From Bacillota bacterium (GTDB lineage Bacteria; Bacillota; Clostridia; Oscillospirales; Ruminococcaceae), in assembly GCA_023429785.1 (NCBI GenBank), contig JAEZDD010000003.1, forward strand, positions 372,001-436,000: 64,000 bases of DNA. The letters are read 5' to 3'. The notes under the pieces are model-generated. The model was given only the letters and a program-made list of their open reading frames with translations, did not search any database and was not told the origin of the DNA. The translations under genes and the position numbers were made by a program. This document shows positions 8,429 through 17,687 of this stretch, in pieces. How positions within the stretch are numbered: the first letter of the stretch is position 1; each line of letters opens with the position of its first letter.

Positions 8429-10018
8429 ATGCCTCTAATTATTTCTCAGATAAAAGCGACGCTCAGTCAAAATAAGGAAAGCGTTATTTCAAAGGCTTTT
8501 AAGGAGCTCAATCTTTCAGACGCCGAGGTTGACACTGCTGAAATATTCAAAACCTCCTTGGACGCTCGAAAGCAAAGCGATATTATTTTTGTTCATTCGG
8601 TATATTTAAAGCTGAAATCCAAGGAATTAGAGAGAAAAATATGCGAAAAATTCGCCTGTTGCTCAGTTGTTGAGAGCGACGGGCTTTCTCCTGTCATTTC
8701 TGAAAAAAAGCGTGACGGCGAAATTGTTATCGCCGGCTTTGGCCCCGCCGGAATGTTTGCCGGCTTGATTTTAGCGGAGTATGGCTATAACCCGATTATT
8801 TTTGAACGTGGCGAATCGGTTGAAGAAAGAATTAAGTCGGTTAATTACTTCTGGCAGGGTGGCGAGCTGAAAGCGAATTCAAATGTTCAGTTCGGCGAAG
8901 GCGGTGCAGGGACTTTTTCAGATGGGAAGCTGACAACACGAATAAAGGACCCTTTATGCCGGGTTGTTTTAGCTAAATTTGTTGAATTCGGCGCCCCTAA
9001 GGAAATACTTTTTAAGGCGAAGCCTCATATCGGGACGGATAACCTGCGTTTTATAGTCAAAGCTATTCGTGAGAGAATAATTAGTCTGGGCGGGCAAATT
9101 CACTTTAATTCTACTGTGAGTAATTTTTCAATATCAAACGATAAGCTCACTGAGATTTCAACCGAAAAGCATAATGTAAAAACTCAGGCGCTTATTCTCG
9201 CCATTGGCCACAGCGCTCGTGATACTTTTGAGAAGCTTTTAAAAAATGGCGTTTCTTTAGAAAACAAAGCGTTCTCGGTCGGCGCAAGAATTGAACATCT
9301 TCAGTCCGACGTCAATCACAGCCTTTACGGGAAGCACGCCGACAACCCGCTTCTCCCAGAGGGCGAATATCAGCTTTCTCATAGAGATAATTCAGGTCGG
9401 GCGGTTTATACCTTCTGTATGTGCCCTGGCGGAATCGTTGTGCCGGCGGCTAGCGAGCTAGGCGGTGTTGTAACTAATGGAATGAGCGAATTTTCACGAA
9501 GCGAAAAAAATGCGAACGCCGCTCTGGTTGTTTCTGTTTCAAAGGATGATTTTGGGGACAAGCCTCTCGACGGCGTTGACTTTGCCAGAAAAATCGAACA
9601 GAACGCTTTCAGGCTGACGGGCGGGAACTATTTTGCCCCTGTTTCAACCGTTGGCGATTTCTTAAACGGCTCTAGCATTTATACTCGGAGTAATATTATC
9701 CCAAGCTATTCCCGTGGGGTTGTCCAATGTGATTTTCAAAAATTGTTCCCATCTGAGGTCAGTCAAATGATGAAAAACGGGCTGAGAAAATTTTCAAGAC
9801 AGATGAATTGCTTTGGCGATATTAATGCAATCCTCACGGCCCCTGAAACCCGAACCTCCTCCCCTGTCAGAATTAATCGAAATGAAAATTTTGAATCAAT
9901 TTCAACAAAAAATCTTTTCCCTTGCGGCGAGGGCGCCGGATATGCAGGCGGAATAATGAGCGCAGCTGTTGACGGAATTAAGGTCGCATTAAAAGTTATG
10001 GAAAATTTTGCGCCATAA
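8429..10018 (+). CDS. NAD(P)/FAD-dependent oxidoreductase (COG2509-type)
   Basis: This 529-residue flavoprotein has an N-terminal domain of about 90 residues ahead of a Rossmann FAD motif (IVIAGFGPAGMFAGLILAE). It then shows QFGEGGAGTFSDGKLTTR, typical of the COG2509 'uncharacterised FAD-dependent dehydrogenase' family. The C terminus LFPCGEGAGYAGGIMSAA is the second FAD contact. The substrate is unknown for the family. The start is supported by AAGGAG six bases before the ATG. It follows cdaR by 13 bases and may be read from the same transcript. Confidence 0.88.
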   Translation: MPLIISQIKATLSQNKESVISKAFKELNLSDAEVDTAEIFKTSLDARKQSDIIFVHSVYLKLKSKELERKICEKFACCSVVESDGLSPVISEKKRDGEIVIAGFGPAGMFAGLILAEYGYNPIIFERGESVEERIKSVNYFWQGGELKANSNVQFGEGGAGTFSDGKLTTRIKDPLCRVVLAKFVEFGAPKEILFKAKPHIGTDNLRFIVKAIRERIISLGGQIHFNSTVSNFSISNDKLTEISTEKHNVKTQALILAIGHSARDTFEKLLKNGVSLENKAFSVGARIEHLQSDVNHSLYGKHADNPLLPEGEYQLSHRDNSGRAVYTFCMCPGGIVVPAASELGGVVTNGMSEFSRSEKNANAALVVSVSKDDFGDKPLDGVDFARKIEQNAFRLTGGNYFAPVSTVGDFLNGSSIYTRSNIIPSYSRGVVQCDFQKLFPSEVSQMMKNGLRKFSRQMNCFGDINAILTAPETRTSSPVRINRNENFESISTKNLFPCGEGAGYAGGIMSAAVDGIKVALKVMENFAP

Positions 10019-10212
10019 ATAAAAAAAACAATTTTGATTATAATAGTATCAGGGTTTAAAAATGATATTACTTTATGATAATTATATCAGTAATAAAAGA
10101 AAAATTTGAGTTTTTTTTAAAAAATTACCTGTAATATATCTTATCATTTGAGTAATAATATTAAAGCAAACCCCAATAAATTCAGTACAAATTTTGAAGG
10201 AGTGTTACTATT

Positions 10213-10392
10213 ATGAAAAGCAATTATTCAACACAGGCTAAGGAAAAGATGAACCAAATGAAGATGGAATCAGCTGGCGAAGTTGGAGTTAACCTAAAGC
10301 AAGGATACAATGGTGACTTAACATCAAAGCAGGCTGGTTCAATTGGCGGAAACATGGTTAAGAAAATGGTACAACAGTACGCTGAGAAATAG
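10213..10392 (+). CDS. Small acid-soluble spore protein, alpha/beta type
   Basis: This 59-residue DNA-coating protein of the spore core protects spore DNA from UV, heat and chemicals. Reading 10213-10392 gives MKSNYSTQAKEKMNQMKM at the start and the family signature GDLTSKQAGSIGGNMVKKM near the C terminus. The Glu-Val in GEVGVN is the usual GPR protease cleavage region. GAAGGAG lies 10 bases upstream, and a strong terminator follows within 20 bases, so it is a single-gene unit. Forespore sigma-G control is expected from family knowledge; I could not fix the -35/-10 boxes. Confidence 0.95.
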   Translation: MKSNYSTQAKEKMNQMKMESAGEVGVNLKQGYNGDLTSKQAGSIGGNMVKKMVQQYAEK

Positions 10393-10411
10393 TTAAAATT
10401 CAATAACAAAA

Positions 10412-10443
10412 GGGCATCGGATATACCGATGCCCCTATTTTTT
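10412..10443 (+). terminator. Rho-independent terminator after the spore protein gene
   Basis: GGGCATCGG at 10412-10420 pairs with CCGATGCCC at 10426-10434 (9 bp, 5-base loop), followed by CTATTTTTTT. On the other strand the hairpin is followed by TTTTG, so it may also stop the converging diguanylate cyclase gene. Confidence 0.92.
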
Positions 10444-10446
10444 GGA

Positions 10447-12462
10447 TTATATATTTTTATTAAAAACAGCGAAATTAGATTTCCCATGCTTTTTAACGCT
10501 ATACATAGCTTCGTCTGCCTCTTCAACGACGGTGTCAATATTACTGGCAGTATCGTCAAACATAGATATACCAATGCTGCAATTCACCTTGACATTTTTT
10601 TGAGTTATTTCGCTGACGAATCCCTTTTTCAAGGTTTCGATTAGCGACTTCGCCAATTTCTGAGCGTCAAAAAGAATATTCTGAGAGCTGATACAAATAA
10701 CAAATTCGTCGCCGCCATATCTTCCGGCGAAGCCGATTTTCTCAACCGCATTTTTTATTGTCAATGAAACATATCTTAAAACCTCATCGCCAAAGGCGTG
10801 TCCATAGGTGTCATTGCAATTTTTAAAATCATCAAGGTCAATAAAAAGCACAGCATTAGTTTCTTTTCTCATTCGTGACAGCTCGAATTCGTTAGCTAAA
10901 CGTTTCTCAAAGGTTTCCCTGTTAAAAAGCTTAGTGAGCGAATCATAATTTGCACGTTGAATCAGCTTCATTTCGCTTTTTTTAGCTCGGTCAATATCAA
11001 CCATAACGCCGATGACCTTATACGGTTTTTCCTCTCTTGAATACAGCATTGAGGCTCTGATTAAAATCCAGATGAAATCGCCATATATGGTTTTAAATCT
11101 AAATTCACCCTGAACATAGTTTGCCTTTTGAAATGCGTTTTTTAAGGTTTCAAGATAAAGCAGCTTATCATCAGGATGAGTCTGACAATTTTGCCAGAAG
11201 CTATCCACATATTTTTCGCTCTTAGCCCGGAAGCTAAACTTATTGTTAAAGTTACTGCTGAACCTAACGAAATCCTTCGGGATATTATATTCAAAAGTAA
11301 TATTATCAGACATTTCAACAACAGTCCTGTATCTTTGTTCGCTTTCACTTATATCATCGACCATTATATTGAAAGCCTCGCTGATTTTCCCGAACTCATT
11401 TTTGGTTGAAACCTTGAAGGTTGCGAACTTGTCGCCTCTTTGTTTTTTCTTTAAAACAAACATCATTTCTTCAATCGGCTTCGTTAAATTGCTTACATAA
11501 ATACAGCTGATTATTATTATGATAACAGGGAGAATTAAAACTAATAAAATACTTTTCAACTTTTCCTGAGACACTGTCGAGGATAATTCAGACTTATTAA
11601 TAATATTGAAAACCTTCCAGTTTGAATAAGGAATAGTCGAACAAAAAGCAATTAGCTCTTCGTTTCCATTGCAATAATTATAAAAACCATTTTCAGACTT
11701 CCCTGAGCATTTTGACGCTAAGTCTGAATAGAAGTTGCTGCTTAAAAAATCAGATACATAATTATATGGATAATCAAAAACCATATTCCCGCCGTCAACA
11801 ATTATACTTTTAAAGGTTTTATACGACTTTGAATTATTCAAAACATCTTGTAAATATGCAGTCTTATATACGATTATAGAAGTCCCGATATTCTTCCCCG
11901 CATTGTCAAGGATAGCGCTTTTATGAGCGAAAAAACAAGTGTTGCTTAATTTATTGAATTGAAAAAAAGAAGAAAATCCACTGACGTTATCAAATTTTAC
12001 ATCGCCCTTAAAGTTAATCTCATTTTCAATCATGCCTTTATCTTTCATGGATTCATATGAATGATATTGACTGTTGACCATGACAATATTGTCATTCTTG
12101 TCGAGTATCAAAACCTCTTCAACATCAGCATCAACCTGATAAAGAGCGCTTATTCTGGACGAAACCAGATCCTCATATTTTTTAAAATCCTTTTCCTGCT
12201 GAGCATTCCGGCTCGTCAAGTTATTAAGGTTGCTAAAGCTAACCAAGTTAATATCAGATGCCAGACTCTTTGAGGTCAGAACTATTTCAGAAAAAAATTT
12301 AGATATGCTGTTGACTTGATTCTCTGAAGTGTTTTGGACAATTTTTTCATTAGCAGTAGTACTTACAGAGGTAATATCATATATAGAAAAAACACTAAAT
12401 ACTATCAGTGGAATAAGTGAAATAGCTAATATAACAATTAACAAATTATGCTTAATCTTCAT
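10447..12462 (-). CDS. Membrane sensor diguanylate cyclase (dCache-HAMP-PAS-GGDEF)
   Basis: This 671-residue protein is predicted to make c-di-GMP in response to an external signal. An N-terminal membrane segment (about 7-28) precedes a roughly 270-residue extracytoplasmic Cache-like sensor. A second membrane segment (about 303-325) is followed by a HAMP-like linker (SNLTKPIEEM), a PAS domain with a PAC-type end (YKVIGVMVDIDRAKK), and the GGDEF domain. The active site GGDEF is intact at residues 583-587. No RxxD inhibitory site is seen five residues upstream, so product inhibition at an I-site is unlikely. The ribosome binding site is GGGGGG before the ATG at 12462. Confidence 0.93.
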   Translation of the reverse strand: MKIKHNLLIVILAISLIPLIVFSVFSIYDITSVSTTANEKIVQNTSENQVNSISKFFSEIVLTSKSLASDINLVSFSNLNNLTSRNAQQEKDFKKYEDLVSSRISALYQVDADVEEVLILDKNDNIVMVNSQYHSYESMKDKGMIENEINFKGDVKFDNVSGFSSFFQFNKLSNTCFFAHKSAILDNAGKNIGTSIIVYKTAYLQDVLNNSKSYKTFKSIIVDGGNMVFDYPYNYVSDFLSSNFYSDLASKCSGKSENGFYNYCNGNEELIAFCSTIPYSNWKVFNIINKSELSSTVSQEKLKSILLVLILPVIIIIISCIYVSNLTKPIEEMMFVLKKKQRGDKFATFKVSTKNEFGKISEAFNIMVDDISESEQRYRTVVEMSDNITFEYNIPKDFVRFSSNFNNKFSFRAKSEKYVDSFWQNCQTHPDDKLLYLETLKNAFQKANYVQGEFRFKTIYGDFIWILIRASMLYSREEKPYKVIGVMVDIDRAKKSEMKLIQRANYDSLTKLFNRETFEKRLANEFELSRMRKETNAVLFIDLDDFKNCNDTYGHAFGDEVLRYVSLTIKNAVEKIGFAGRYGGDEFVICISSQNILFDAQKLAKSLIETLKKGFVSEITQKNVKVNCSIGISMFDDTASNIDTVVEEADEAMYSVKKHGKSNFAVFNKNI

Positions 12463-12629
12463 ATTTTACCCCCCTATATATATTACTTTACTGTTTCTTT
12501 GCAATACTATTTAATTATAATACATTCTCATCCAAAATACAATTTATTATTTAATTAATTATTCACAATAATTTTAAATTTTTTATTTTAATATTAAATG
12601 ATTTAATTAAATATTTATTGCTAAATTTT

Positions 12630-12667
12630 AAATAAAACGCTTAAGAGCTTTAAAGCCTCTTAAGCGT
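12630..12667 (-). terminator. Terminator of the gatCAB-aspS operon
   Basis: ACGCTTAAGAG at 12637-12647 and CTCTTAAGCGT at 12657-12667 form an 11-bp perfect stem with a 9-base loop. On the minus strand it is followed by TTTATTTAAA. It lies 23 bases after the gatB-aspS stop. Confidence 0.88.
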
Positions 12668-12689
12668 CTAATTATTTGGTTATTGAGGA

Positions 12690-15569
12690 TTATGGCAAGA
12701 GCCTGTTTATATCCCTGGGGAACATACTTGTCTGACGGATATTATTCATGTTAAGAATTTTCATAAGAAGTCTTTCAAGCCCGATTCCCAGCCCGCCGTG
12801 TGGAGGAAGTCCATACTTATGAGCCTCAAGATAGCTTTCAAAATCCTTAGGGTCAAGTCCCTGAGCCTTCATCTTCTCAAGCTGCTCGTTATAATCGTGA
12901 ATCCTCTGCCCGCCAGAGGTTATTTCAAGCCCTCTGAATAACAGGTCGAATTTATAAGCAACCCTCGGGTCTTCCTTTGAATTCATTGCATAGAATGGCG
13001 GCTTTGAGCTGGGGAAGTGAGTGACAAATATGAAGTCACAACCGAATTTTTCCTTAGCGTATTCACAAAGGTGAACCTCATCCTCAGGCTCAAGGTCGAG
13101 CTTTTTAGCATTTGAATTCCCCGCGTTCCCTCTTAAAAGCTCAAGAGCATCAAGGAAGGTGATTGATGGGATATCCTTGATAACAGGAACGTCAGCGCCG
13201 AGCAGCTCAATTTCCTGAGCATATCTCTCACGGATGAATTCCATTATATATGAAAGCATAGCCGTTTCCATATTCATTACATCATACATACTATCGATAA
13301 AGCCCATTTCAAAATCCAGCCCGATATATTCATTTATGTGACGTGAGGTTGCGTGCTTTTCAGCACGGTATACCGGAGCAATTTCATATACTCTGTCAAA
13401 AAACGCAACAGCAGTCTGCTTATAAAACTGCGGTGACTGATTTAAGAATGCGGCTTTCTGGAAGTAATCTATATGGAATATATTAGCTCCGCCTTCAGCC
13501 CCCTGAGCAACAATCTTCGGCGTGTGAATTTCAGTGAAGCCGTTATCCTGCATGAATCTGTGCATTCCGTGAACAAGCCCCTCTTGAAGCTTGAATATTG
13601 CACGTTCGATAGGGTTTCTTAAAGCGACCGTTCTGTTGTCAAGATTAACGTCTAGTGAACAGTTCAGCTTCCCTTGAGAAATTTTCAGCGGATATTCGTC
13701 TGCCGGTGCTGATATAAACTCAATTGAAGAAAGAACAATTTCAACACCGTTCACATCCTTGATGTTTTCAACAACAGTTCCGTGAACCTTTACAAAATAA
13801 CCCTCTTTTAGCCCTTCAATACTGTCCTTGCAGTTTTCAGCATTATAAACTGTCTGAACAACATTTCTCCCCGTTCTCAAAAGCACGAAGGAAATGCTCC
13901 CCATATTTTTAACTCTGTGAACGCAGCCGGAAAATTCAGTTTCATAGCCGATATTCGCCTTAGCGTCATCAAGATTGAATTCGGTCACGAGCTTCTTCCC
14001 GTTTATCATTAATATACTGCCGTCGCCGGCTGGCTTAAATGCGTCGGCATTTTTATATTTTGTGAGCTTTGATGTGTCAGCTTCAAAAACAGCATTCGCA
14101 TCAGCTGAAGTCAAAGCATTATCGACCTTGACACTTGCAGATTTAAGCTTCGCCTCTAAAGCCTCCTTGATTACCTTTGGTGTGGCAACGCCCTTTAGCT
14201 CCTTGCTGCAGAGCCCCATAATAAAGCCGAAAACCTTTTGCTCTCCGGCGAGATACTGTGACACTATTGCTTCATTTTCAGCGAAAATCTTATCTATTGT
14301 TACATCGACCTTTTTAGTGTCGATTTCAATTAGGAAGCCATGCTCACGAGCAAGCTCCATCGGTGATTTTGAGGTTTCAACCATATAGCGGAAAATTGTT
14401 TTAGCGTCATTTTTTGAAACCTTTTCAGTGTCAGACATTTCAATCAATTCCCCGAAATCCTTTGCTGTGAAAGGGATATTCTCCATTGTCATTTCGCCGA
14501 GATTAATTCTTCTCATCAGCTCGCCAAGAATGAAGGCACAGACACTTTTCGGGTTATTGTATGTCAAAAGCGTTTCGTCAAAGAAATCAGAAACAGCCTT
14601 GGACTGAATTATTATTTTTGCGTCAACCTCGCTCAGACCAAAGTCCGAAACATAATTTTTCAGGCGAACATTCGGGAGCTTCGGGAGCTTCGCCTTAATT
14701 TTCTCAAGCATTTCATCAGTGAAATTAACCTGAAGAATATCAGGCTCCGGGAAATAGCGATAGTCGTGAGCATTTTCCTTGCTTCTCATTGCTTTTGTTT
14801 CACCGCGGTTGTCGTTGAAACGGCGTGTTTCCTGAACGACCTTTTGCCCCATATCAAGGAGCTTCGCCTGGCGATACTGCTCATATTCAATAGCACGAAC
14901 AATAGATTTAAGTGAGTTAAGGTTCTTTATTTCAGCCCTTGTTCCAAATTCCTTATCGGTCGGCTTCATTAGAGAAATATTAACGTCACAGCGGATTGAG
15001 CCTTCCTCAAGCTTACAGTCGCTGACTCCGGCATATTTTAAAAGAAGAATAATCTGCTCAACATAAGCCTTAACCTCATCAGCCGACCTCATGTCAGGCT
15101 CAGAAACAATTTCAATAAGAGGGATACCGCATCTGTTATAGTCAGGGAGAGAAACACCGTTGAAGTCGTCGTGAACAAGCTTCCCGGCATCCTCCTCAAG
15201 GTGAATCTGATGTATTCTTATATTTTTTTCTTTCCCGTCCACCTCAATAGGAACATTCCCATTCACACAAAGCGGATAATAAAGCTGTGAAATCTGATAT
15301 GCCTTTGGGAGGTCAGGATAGAAATAATTCTTTCTGTCCCACGATGAAAACTTATTAATATTACAGCCCAGCGCAAAGCCCGCTTTAACGGCATACTCAA
15401 CAGCAGTTTCATTAATGACAGGGAGCGTCCCCGGCATACCTGTGCATACAGGGCAGCAGCGTGTGTTCGGGTCACCGCCGAATTCAGCGGAACAGGTGCA
15501 GAACACCTTTGATTTTGTTGCCAGCTCACAGTGAATTTCAAGTCCGATAACGGTAATATAGTTACTCAT
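12690..15569 (-). CDS. Fusion: Asp-tRNA(Asn)/Glu-tRNA(Gln) amidotransferase subunit B + archaeal-type aspartyl-tRNA synthetase
   Basis: This is one 959-residue protein with two complete enzymes. Residues 1-about 475 are GatB: N-terminal VIGLEIHCELATKSKVFC, zinc cysteines C24/C26/C39/C42, the HDYRYFPEPD motif, and a YqeY-like tail (FGFIMGLCSKELKGVATP). A linker of about 60 residues leads to an OB-fold anticodon domain (about 540-625). A class II synthetase core follows (650-959) with motif 2 at 728-737 (YEIAPVYRAE), motif 3 at 926-934 (GLGIGLERL) and an archaeal/eukaryal AspRS ending in FPRD. His551 falls where tRNA(Asp)-specific archaeal enzymes have Trp, which fits a non-discriminating AspRS. 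Inference: the protein charges Asp on tRNA(Asn) and passes it to its own amidotransferase. It is the third gene of gatC-gatA-gatB::aspS, with a GGGAGGG ribosome binding site. Confidence 0.95.
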   Translation of the reverse strand: MSNYITVIGLEIHCELATKSKVFCTCSAEFGGDPNTRCCPVCTGMPGTLPVINETAVEYAVKAGFALGCNINKFSSWDRKNYFYPDLPKAYQISQLYYPLCVNGNVPIEVDGKEKNIRIHQIHLEEDAGKLVHDDFNGVSLPDYNRCGIPLIEIVSEPDMRSADEVKAYVEQIILLLKYAGVSDCKLEEGSIRCDVNISLMKPTDKEFGTRAEIKNLNSLKSIVRAIEYEQYRQAKLLDMGQKVVQETRRFNDNRGETKAMRSKENAHDYRYFPEPDILQVNFTDEMLEKIKAKLPKLPNVRLKNYVSDFGLSEVDAKIIIQSKAVSDFFDETLLTYNNPKSVCAFILGELMRRINLGEMTMENIPFTAKDFGELIEMSDTEKVSKNDAKTIFRYMVETSKSPMELAREHGFLIEIDTKKVDVTIDKIFAENEAIVSQYLAGEQKVFGFIMGLCSKELKGVATPKVIKEALEAKLKSASVKVDNALTSADANAVFEADTSKLTKYKNADAFKPAGDGSILMINGKKLVTEFNLDDAKANIGYETEFSGCVHRVKNMGSISFVLLRTGRNVVQTVYNAENCKDSIEGLKEGYFVKVHGTVVENIKDVNGVEIVLSSIEFISAPADEYPLKISQGKLNCSLDVNLDNRTVALRNPIERAIFKLQEGLVHGMHRFMQDNGFTEIHTPKIVAQGAEGGANIFHIDYFQKAAFLNQSPQFYKQTAVAFFDRVYEIAPVYRAEKHATSRHINEYIGLDFEMGFIDSMYDVMNMETAMLSYIMEFIRERYAQEIELLGADVPVIKDIPSITFLDALELLRGNAGNSNAKKLDLEPEDEVHLCEYAKEKFGCDFIFVTHFPSSKPPFYAMNSKEDPRVAYKFDLLFRGLEITSGGQRIHDYNEQLEKMKAQGLDPKDFESYLEAHKYGLPPHGGLGIGLERLLMKILNMNNIRQTSMFPRDINRLLP

Positions 15570-15584
15570 TTGCCCAGCCCTCCC

Positions 15585-17036
15585 TTAAAGTTTCGGAGCG
15601 ACAGGCTTGAAGCCTTGCTCGAAAGCGTTCGCAACCTGAATTAATGTTGCCTCATCAAATGGCTTCCCTATCAAGGACATACCGATAGGCATTCCGTTAT
15701 TGTCATAGCCACAGGTTGTTGACAGGGCGGGAAGTGAAGCAATATTGACAGTAACAGTGCAGATATCCGCCTGATACATCTTAACAGGGTCGCTGATATT
15801 TTCATTTATTCCAAAAGCAGTTGACGGAGTTGTCGGTGTTAAAATCACGTCGCAGCCAGTGAAGATATCATTGTATTCAGCTCTTATCTTTTGCTTTAGT
15901 GCGAGAGCCTTTCTATAATAAGCGTCATAATATCCGCTTGAAAGAGCATAGTTCCCAAGAAGAATTCTTCTCTTGACCTCGTCGCCGAAGCCCTCGGAGC
16001 GAGAGGATTTTATGAGCGCTTCATAGCTGTCGTTGTTAGCTGAACGGTGACCGTACTTAATCCCGTCATAACGTGAAAGGTTTGAGCAGGCCTCAGCCGA
16101 TGAAATGAGATAGTATGCAGGGATTGCATATTTCAGTGATGGCATAGAGCATTCAACAAGCTCAGCGCCCATTGCCTTATATGCCTCAGCGGATGCCAAA
16201 ACCTGTTTTCTGACAACCTCGTCAATCCCCTCGCCATAAAATTCAGCGGGGATTGCGATTTTTATGCCCTTTATAGAATTGCCGATTTTTGAAGTGAAGT
16301 CGGGGACAGCCTGCCTTGAAGAAGTCCCGTCGTGCGGGTCATAGGAGCATATAGCGTTCAGAATAATCCCGCAGTCGTGGCTATCCTTAGCGATAGGCCC
16401 GATTTGGTCAAGTGAGGATGCGAATGCAACAAGCCCATAGCGAGAAACCCGTCCGTAGGTCGGCTTGATTCCCGTTACGCCACAGAAAGCCGAAGGCTGT
16501 CTTATTGAGCCGCCCGTATCCGAGCCGAGTGCCGCCGCACAAAGTGAAGCCGAAACAGAAGCAGCGCTTCCGCCCGACGACCCACCCGGAACCTTAGTGG
16601 TATCATAAGGGTTTTTGGTCTTCGCGAAAGCTGATGTCTGTGTTGAGCCGCCCATGGCGAACTCGTCCATCGACAGCTTCCCAAGCATTACAGCCCCTTG
16701 CTTTTGAAGGTTGTCCATTACAGTTGCGTTGTATTGAGGGATAAAATTCTCAAGAATTTTTGAAGCACAGGTTGTCCTGACGCCCTCAGTGCAAATATTA
16801 TCCTTTATCGCCATTGGGATACCGCAAAGTGCGGAAGCATCCCCGCTGTCGATAGCCTTCTGAGCTGATTTCGCTGACTCAAGGGCATTATCCTCAGTTT
16901 TTGTAATAAAAGCCTCGAGCTTGTCATCATACTTTGAAATTCTTTTTATATATTCATTCGTCAAATCTATAGCTGAAATTTCCCTTTTGTCAAGGAGCTT
17001 TCGCATTTCACGAACCTTTAATGCTGTAACGTCCAT
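15585..17036 (-). CDS. gatA: Asp-tRNA(Asn)/Glu-tRNA(Gln) amidotransferase subunit A
   Basis: GatA is the amidase subunit that frees ammonia from glutamine or asparagine for transamidation of mischarged tRNA. The 483-residue protein carries the Ser-cisSer-Lys triad of the amidase signature family: Lys in GIPMAIKDNIC, the Gly/Ser-rich VPGGSSGGSAASV, and the nucleophile region LGSDTGGSIRQPS. I chose the ATG at 17036 because GGAG lies six bases upstream; the ATG at 17048 has its AAGG one base away. It lies between gatC and the gatB-aspS fusion with a 15-base gap to the latter. Confidence 0.97.
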   Translation of the reverse strand: MDVTALKVREMRKLLDKREISAIDLTNEYIKRISKYDDKLEAFITKTEDNALESAKSAQKAIDSGDASALCGIPMAIKDNICTEGVRTTCASKILENFIPQYNATVMDNLQKQGAVMLGKLSMDEFAMGGSTQTSAFAKTKNPYDTTKVPGGSSGGSAASVSASLCAAALGSDTGGSIRQPSAFCGVTGIKPTYGRVSRYGLVAFASSLDQIGPIAKDSHDCGIILNAICSYDPHDGTSSRQAVPDFTSKIGNSIKGIKIAIPAEFYGEGIDEVVRKQVLASAEAYKAMGAELVECSMPSLKYAIPAYYLISSAEACSNLSRYDGIKYGHRSANNDSYEALIKSSRSEGFGDEVKRRILLGNYALSSGYYDAYYRKALALKQKIRAEYNDIFTGCDVILTPTTPSTAFGINENISDPVKMYQADICTVTVNIASLPALSTTCGYDNNGMPIGMSLIGKPFDEATLIQVANAFEQGFKPVAPKL

Positions 17037-17094
17037 AAAAATCTCCATTCCTTTTGAATTGTGAAGTAATTATCTATTAATAATTTTTATCGTT

Positions 17095-17373
17095 TTATTC
17101 AACAACCTTAGGGACAACAAAGCAGTTATTACTGCTGACAGCATTTTTCAATACCTTTTCGGTCGATATTGAAGGCAAGGCATTATCCTCACGAAGGTCG
17201 TTCAGATAAACATTCTTATTGTCCAAAAGTGCATCATAGGTTACATCAAGGTCTTTAATCGTATCCATTAAATCCATGATGTCAGTCATTTCGTGTGCAA
17301 CCTTCTCAAGCTCATCATTACTGAAAGACAGCTTCCCCAGCTCTGAAAGATAACTAACCATTTGTAAATCCAT
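17095..17373 (-). CDS. gatC: Amidotransferase subunit C
   Basis: GatC is the small belt-like subunit that stabilises the GatA-GatB interface. The 92-residue protein has the pattern YLSELGKLSFSNDELEKVAHE followed by MTDIMDLMDTIKDLDV and a C-terminal LREDNALPS, as in GatC. ATG 17373 is the likely start, though its ribosome binding site is weak; a GTG at 17385 is also in frame. It is the first gene of the operon. Confidence 0.9.
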   Translation of the reverse strand: MDLQMVSYLSELGKLSFSNDELEKVAHEMTDIMDLMDTIKDLDVTYDALLDNKNVYLNDLREDNALPSISTEKVLKNAVSSNNCFVVPKVVE

Positions 17374-17687
17374 TATTCTTACCACACTTTTTTAAAGATT
17401 TTAGCAGCCAGCAAAAAAGCATAGCTACCACTTATACTAAAGTAAAATTATACAGTATTTTTTAAATCTATGCAAGCACTTTTCCATTGATTTCTTATAT
17501 TGACCTATTAGATTATTTCAATTAATAAAAATGCTGGCTATTTTGACTATTAATTTATTTGTTCAATGTTTTCTATTATGTGCATTTTTTTCATAATTAG
17601 TATTTTCAGGAATTTTTTATTAACACAAAATGAGTATCTGTCATAAAATATATTGATATCTATAAAAATAATAATAGGAGGTTTATT
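17374..17687. other. Intergenic region between gatC and the amidase gene
   Basis: This AT-rich divergent spacer of about 314 bases must hold the gatC promoter (minus) and the amidase promoter (plus). No T-box (TGGNACC) or other riboswitch signature is visible, and no supported small gene. Confidence 0.5.

Noticed and set aside
12690..15569. The GatB-AspRS fusion as a sequencing artefact
   Set aside because: The frame is continuous, both halves keep full motifs, the linker is long and plausible, and the AspRS half has no ribosome binding site or start of its own near the junction. I keep it as real pending read-level checks.
17386..17687. T-box leader for the gatCAB-aspS operon
   Set aside because: No TGGNACC T-box sequence or specifier-loop pattern is visible on the minus strand.
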